Both the position numbers and the translations under genes were made by a program. From SXOA01 sp051004015 (GTDB taxonomy: Bacteria > Planctomycetota > Planctomycetia > Pirellulales > Pirellulaceae), in contig JBPCKT010000102.1 in NCBI GenBank assembly GCA_051004015.1, forward strand, positions 1-9,678: a stretch of DNA of 9,678 nucleotides. Reading direction: 5' to 3'. Positions 7,258 to 9,678 of the stretch are shown one piece after another (position 1 is the first letter of the stretch; each line of letters starts with the position of its first letter). The notes under the pieces were generated by a model. That model did not search any database, was not told the origin of the DNA, and worked only from the letters and a program-made list of their open reading frames with translations.

Positions 7258-7354
7258 CCAAAACTACCCCCGCTGAAAAACCCCCCTGGTTTTTCAGCAC
7301 GAACCGGGTCCCAGGGGGCCCCACCAAAACTGAAAAACCTCCTGGGTTATTCAG
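7258..7354. repeat. Two related palindromic repeat units in a C-rich tract
   Basis: Unit 1 is a perfect 11-bp stem, GCTGAAAAACC (7272-7282) with GGTTTTTCAGC (7288-7298), and a 5-base loop. Unit 2 is the same stem with one mismatch (7330-7339 with 7345-7354). Both units are preceded by CCAAAACT and followed by AC after the stem. Runs of five to eight C lie around unit 1 (7252-7259, 7267-7271, 7281-7286), so the minus strand is G-rich. This looks like a REP/BIME-type intergenic element. No transposase is present in the window. Confidence 0.7.
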
Positions 7355-7554
7355 CACCCCTACTACTGGAGCCCCCCTAATGAGCGTCGTCTCTCGTGGT
7401 TGCAGTCAAGATCGCGTCATCCCTGGCAGCGCGCGGGTCGCCAACCTGTAGATGCGCTGATATGGCCATTTATTCAGTAAACAAAAGAATAGTTTTCGCT
7501 TGGCGCGATGGTGGGAGCCCATTTCAAGCGGAATAAACGCTGCCAGCCTTTGCG

Positions 7555-7600
7555 CGTCGACACCTAATCCCCGCGTGGGCGCGGGGGCTAAGCATCGACG
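7555..7600. promoter_or_regulatory. Nested inverted repeats upstream of fwdD
   Basis: An inner perfect 7-bp stem, CCCCGCG (7569-7575) with CGCGGGG (7580-7586) and a 4-base loop, lies inside an outer 6-bp inverted repeat, CGTCGA (7555-7560) with TCGACG (7595-7600). It ends 30 bases before the fwdD start codon. It could be an upstream terminator-like structure or a leader element. There is no T-tract after the inner stem, which argues against a simple terminator. Confidence 0.35.
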
Positions 7601-7630
7601 TCGCGGCCTGCGCAGCGTAAAATCAATCTC

Positions 7631-7975
7631 ATGCTCGAAACTTTCATTCTCATCCCCGGCCGCACCAGCAAGCAGGGTGCGGGAATCAGTGAAGGGAAGT
7701 TCCGCAAGGAATATCAAGACGAAATCACCACGCTCCTCCTGGCCCCCCAGGATTTCACGCGGCTGGGGCTGAAGGTGGGGGACTTCGTCCGCCTTACCAG
7801 CGAATGGGGGCAAATCGAAGTGGCCACCACCGCCGCCAAAGGGGACGAGCTTCCCCCCGGCCTCCTCTTCATTGCCTACGGCGACCTCTCCAGCCGCCTG
7901 ATGGGAGGCGACACCCACGGCAGCGGCATGCCGACGAGCAAGGGGATCGATGTGACGCTGGAGAAGGTCGTTTAG
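7631..7975 (+). CDS. fwdD: FwdD/FmdD-like molybdopterin dinucleotide-binding protein
   Basis: The protein has 114 residues and corresponds to subunit D of archaeal formylmethanofuran dehydrogenase, a small barrel domain related to the C-terminal molybdopterin dinucleotide-binding domain of formate dehydrogenases. Visible family features are an N-terminal LETFILIPGRTSKQG, LAPQDFTRLGLKVGDFVRLTSEWGQIEV, and a closing GLLFIAYGDLSSRLMGG followed by THGSGMPTSKGIDV. In the archaeal enzyme this subunit helps enclose the tungsto- or molybdopterin held by subunit B. An FwdB-like gene follows on the same strand after 916 bases. The ATG at 7631 begins the conserved N terminus; no Shine-Dalgarno is evident. 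The stop lies 14 bases from the convergent vapC stop. Cofactor binding is inferred from family membership. The gene symbol follows archaeal usage. Confidence 0.82.
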   Translation: MLETFILIPGRTSKQGAGISEGKFRKEYQDEITTLLLAPQDFTRLGLKVGDFVRLTSEWGQIEVATTAAKGDELPPGLLFIAYGDLSSRLMGGDTHGSGMPTSKGIDVTLEKVV

Positions 7976-7989
7976 TTGTCGTCGGCTCA

Positions 7990-8403
7990 CTATCTCAACA
8001 GAGCTACAAACCCGGCCTGCTCGAAGTGAACGTCAGCCGTCAGTGCGTCTTGCAGTTTGAGCTCTTTCATGATGCAAAAGCTCAGGCAGTCGGTGAGTGA
8101 CCATTCCTGATCGGCATGCTTTCGATAGAAGACTCGCAGCGCGGCAAAGCGGTCTTCACTCATCCATTCGATGCGGCAGGCTCTGGATTCGAACACGTGA
8201 TCGAAAAGCGGTTCCACCAGCGACACTGCACCCCGGGCCTTGAGTAGCGTGGCAGTCTCATCGAGCACGTAGTCGGTAGTCAGCAGCAGCCGCTTTTCCG
8301 CCCGAGACTTTTTCAGGATCCGCTCCGCCGTCGCATGCTTGGGATCGCGCTCGACGAGGATGGCGTAAAACCCGCTCGTGTCGATAAACAGCTCACGAGC
8401 CAT
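7990..8403 (-). CDS. vapC: VapC-family PIN-domain ribonuclease toxin
   Basis: The protein has 137 residues, the normal size for a PIN-domain toxin. The acidic metal-binding residues are placed as expected: Asp8 in LFIDTSGF, Glu49 in YVLDETATLL, Asp105 in SLTDCLSF, and Asp124 in LTADVHFEQAGF. VapC toxins cleave specific RNAs, often initiator tRNA or the sarcin-ricin loop; the target here cannot be read from sequence. The ATG overlaps the antitoxin coding end by 11 bases, so the pair is co-transcribed. All four catalytic acids are present, so the toxin appears intact. Confidence 0.9.
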   Translation of the reverse strand: MARELFIDTSGFYAILVERDPKHATAERILKKSRAEKRLLLTTDYVLDETATLLKARGAVSLVEPLFDHVFESRACRIEWMSEDRFAALRVFYRKHADQEWSLTDCLSFCIMKELKLQDALTADVHFEQAGFVALLR

Positions 8404-8629
8404 AAATCAGGCGATCCATTTCCTTGTTCGTGAGCGGCTCGGCTATTGGAGTTGCGAGAGTCGCGAGCTGATAGATAGGATCGTCGTCGCGAATCTCCGG
8501 CGTGCCAATCGGCTCCAGGCGTGCGATCGGTTTGCCGCGGTACGTGAGTACAAATGCCTGGCCGCGGCCAACTTGCTTTAAGATGGCCTCCGCCTCATTG
8601 CGGAATTTCAGCATGGAAACGGTTTTCAT
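8393..8629 (-). CDS. Phd/YefM-type antitoxin of the VapC pair
   Basis: The protein has 78 residues. The N-terminal part (MKTVSMLKFRNEAEAILKQV, then FVLTYRGKPIARLEPI) is the DNA-binding fold of Phd/YefM antitoxins. The C-terminal part (about 45-78, with LTNKEMDRLIYGS) would wrap the toxin. The frame is open upstream to 8722, but the ATG at 8629 is chosen because GGAG stands 7 bases before it and the family N terminus starts there. By family precedent it represses its own promoter, alone and with VapC. It is placed upstream of the toxin with an 11-base overlap. Confidence 0.85.
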   Translation of the reverse strand: MKTVSMLKFRNEAEAILKQVGRGQAFVLTYRGKPIARLEPIGTPEIRDDDPIYQLATLATPIAEPLTNKEMDRLIYGS

Positions 8630-8650
8630 GGAACACTCCGAGATGCCACC

Positions 8651-8680
8651 AACTTGACCTTCAACTTGAACTTTAACTTT
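8651..8680. repeat. Five-unit hexamer repeat
   Basis: Five consecutive 6-base units read AACTTG, ACCTTC, AACTTG, AACTTT, AACTTT on the plus strand. They lie between the antitoxin start and its candidate -35 box. The reverse strand reads as a run of AAAGTT/CAAGTT units. In-phase translation gives alternating Lys/Val or Lys/Leu residues, which explains the odd KVKVQVEG-like extension if the antitoxin frame is read too far upstream. Confidence 0.65.
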
Positions 8681-8697
8681 CCGGACAACGATGTCAA
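8670..8697 (-). promoter_or_regulatory. Candidate promoter of the toxin-antitoxin operon
   Basis: The minus strand has a perfect TTGACA (8697-8692), then 16 bases, then TAAAGT (8675-8670), which matches four of six consensus -10 bases. Transcription would start about 30 bases upstream of the antitoxin ATG. The -10 box lies inside the hexamer repeat. The perfect -35 box and position support this call; the -10 box is weak. Confidence 0.5.
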
Positions 8698-8891
8698 GTC
8701 CATTGCGGTATTCTGGCCGCACGAAAACCCGTTTCCGTCAAGGGGGAGACCGGCTAGGATAAGGGTACAGACCGGAAGCCACGCTTCCCGTCGCCACTGC
8801 GGATGTGCGAGCTGAACAGGGCCAAACCTCATGTCCTTTCCCTTCGGTGCCGCAGCGGCGAGTTTGATTCGCACTGATTCTTTCCACCCCA

Positions 8892-9678
8892 ATGGTTGCA
8901 GCTCCCACGAAAACCCCAGTTTCAAAATCTAACGGCAACGGCTCGACGAATGGCGACGGCCATGCGGCCCCCGTGCTCACGGTCATCAAAGACGCTACCT
9001 GCACCTTCTGCGGCTGCGTGTGTGATGACATCGACCTGACCACGGATGGCCACAAAATTCTGGAGGCCAAGCGGGCCTGCGTGCTGGGGAAGGCCTGGTT
9101 CCTGAACCATGAAATCGAGGACAGGCCGGCTTGCCTGATTGAAGGGAAGCCCGCCAGCGTCGCCGAAGGAGTGGAGCGGGCCGCGCAGATTCTATCGAAT
9201 GCCAAGTACCCGCTCGTCTACGGCCTGTCGGATACCACGACCGAATCCCAGCGGGTGGCCGTCGGCATCGCGGACTGGGTGGGTGCCAGCGTCGATACGA
9301 CCACCAGTGTCTGCCACGGCCCCAGCGGCATGGCGTTTCAAGGCGTGGGGGAAGTCACTTGCAGCCTGGGCGAAGTCCGCAACCGCGGCGACCTGATCAT
9401 CTTCTGGGGGAGCAACCCGGCGGAAAGCCATCCCCGGCACTTCACCAAGTACAGCCTGATGCCCAAGGGCATGTTCCTGCCCAATGGCCGCAAGGACCGC
9501 ACTTGCGTGATTGTCGATGTGCGAAGGACCAAAAGCGCGAAGGCGGCCGACATCTTTATTCAGATCAAGCCGCGCCAGGATTTCGAGGCGCTGTGGACGC
9601 TGCGGGCGCTCGCCAAGGATATCGAGCTCGATGCGACCGACGTGTTGAAACAGACCGGAGTCGAGCTGGCCGTATGGC
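8892..9678 (+). CDS. fhcB: FwdB/FhcB-like formylmethanofuran dehydrogenase subunit B, 3' end outside window
   Basis: The first 262 residues are visible; archaeal homologues have about 430. After a Ser/Asn/Gly-rich N-terminal extension (about 1-28), the 4Fe-4S motif of the molybdopterin oxidoreductase fold is present: Cys37, Cys40, Cys44 and Cys63, with an extra Cys42. SVCHGPS at 139-145 carries Cys141, aligned with the Cys that binds tungsten in archaeal FwdB, and His142. NPAESHPRH (175-183) and VIVDVRRTKSAKAADI are also family signatures. In archaea the protein takes part in CO2/formylmethanofuran interconversion; in methylotrophic bacteria the FhcABCD complex hydrolyses the formyl group to formate. 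Which reaction occurs here is open. The ATG at 8892 has no clear Shine-Dalgarno. The gap 8698-8891 shows only a short hairpin (8774-8788) and no convincing promoter. Confidence 0.9.
   Translation, partial: MVAAPTKTPVSKSNGNGSTNGDGHAAPVLTVIKDATCTFCGCVCDDIDLTTDGHKILEAKRACVLGKAWFLNHEIEDRPACLIEGKPASVAEGVERAAQILSNAKYPLVYGLSDTTTESQRVAVGIADWVGASVDTTTSVCHGPSGMAFQGVGEVTCSLGEVRNRGDLIIFWGSNPAESHPRHFTKYSLMPKGMFLPNGRKDRTCVIVDVRRTKSAKAADIFIQIKPRQDFEALWTLRALAKDIELDATDVLKQTGVELAVW

Larger units (their letters stand above)
7085..7630. other. 546-base intergenic region between the cytochrome gene and fwdD
   Basis: This divergent gap holds the cytochrome promoter candidate (7149-7171), the paired palindromic repeats (7258-7354), and the hairpin near fwdD (7555-7600). 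A reading frame at 7215-7451 spans the hairpins but encodes only the translated repeat (two near-identical KPP-rich segments), so I do not call it a gene. Between 7360 and 7550 I see no gene or clear signal. Confidence 0.6.

Noticed and set aside
7250..7400. Possible CRISPR array
   Set aside because: Only two imperfect palindromic units with unequal flanks, no regular spacers and no cas genes.
7215..7451. 78-residue plus-strand frame with two KPP-rich repeats
   Set aside because: The two similar peptide segments are direct translations of the two palindromic DNA repeats; no start signal or family is visible.
7406..7990. 194-residue minus-strand frame across fwdD
   Set aside because: It is antisense to fwdD, which has clear family motifs; the frame shows no family resemblance.
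8630..8722. Upstream extension of the antitoxin frame
   Set aside because: The extra 31 residues translate the hexamer repeat and the promoter; GGAG before the ATG at 8629 and the family N terminus place the start there.

Overview
The window looks like chromosomal DNA of a member of the Planctomycetota. Three things point there: a PVC-type cytochrome with a dehydrogenase propeller, HEAT-like repeats and a C-terminal CxxCH domain; a CRTAC1-like FG-GAP/ASPIC-UnbV lipoprotein paired with a membrane-anchored TPR protein; and bacterial homologues of archaeal formylmethanofuran dehydrogenase subunits (FwdD-like and FwdB/FhcB-like). The tmRNA tag (AESNLVLAA) also resembles, from memory, planctomycete tags. 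No species can be named from this sequence alone.

Layout. Positions 1-265 hold no gene I can support. Positions 266-654 (minus strand) carry a complete tmRNA gene (ssrA) with a strong intrinsic terminator. Positions 655-849 hold the ssrA leader and promoter region plus a copy of an AT-rich dispersed repeat. Positions 850-3902 (minus strand) are a two-gene operon with a 4-base stop/start overlap: first the CRTAC1-like lipoprotein, then the TPR protein. A second copy of the AT-rich repeat lies at 3962-3989. Positions 4052-7084 (minus strand) encode the large exported cytochrome; part of its coding sequence looks like an intergenic repeat captured in frame. Positions 7085-7630 are a 546-base intergenic stretch with the cytochrome promoter, two related long hairpins in a C-rich tract, and another hairpin near fwdD.

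From 7631 to the right edge lies a C1-transfer module on the plus strand: an FwdD-like molybdopterin dinucleotide-binding protein, then the N-terminal 262 residues of an FwdB/FhcB-like protein that runs off the window. Between them, on the opposite strand, sits a Phd/YefM-VapC toxin-antitoxin pair whose promoter region contains a short hexamer repeat.

How the parts fit. The cytochrome, the propeller lipoprotein and the TPR protein are all predicted to be exported or membrane-anchored and may act in the periplasm, but a shared pathway is not shown here. The FwdD/FhcB pair would belong to the tetrahydromethanopterin/methanofuran-linked branch of formaldehyde or formate metabolism. The main observations for follow-up are that FhcB keeps the iron-sulfur cysteines and the metal-ligand cysteine of the archaeal enzyme, that it lies near an FwdD-like gene, and that a toxin-antitoxin cassette separates the two. 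I found no clearly new multi-gene system.
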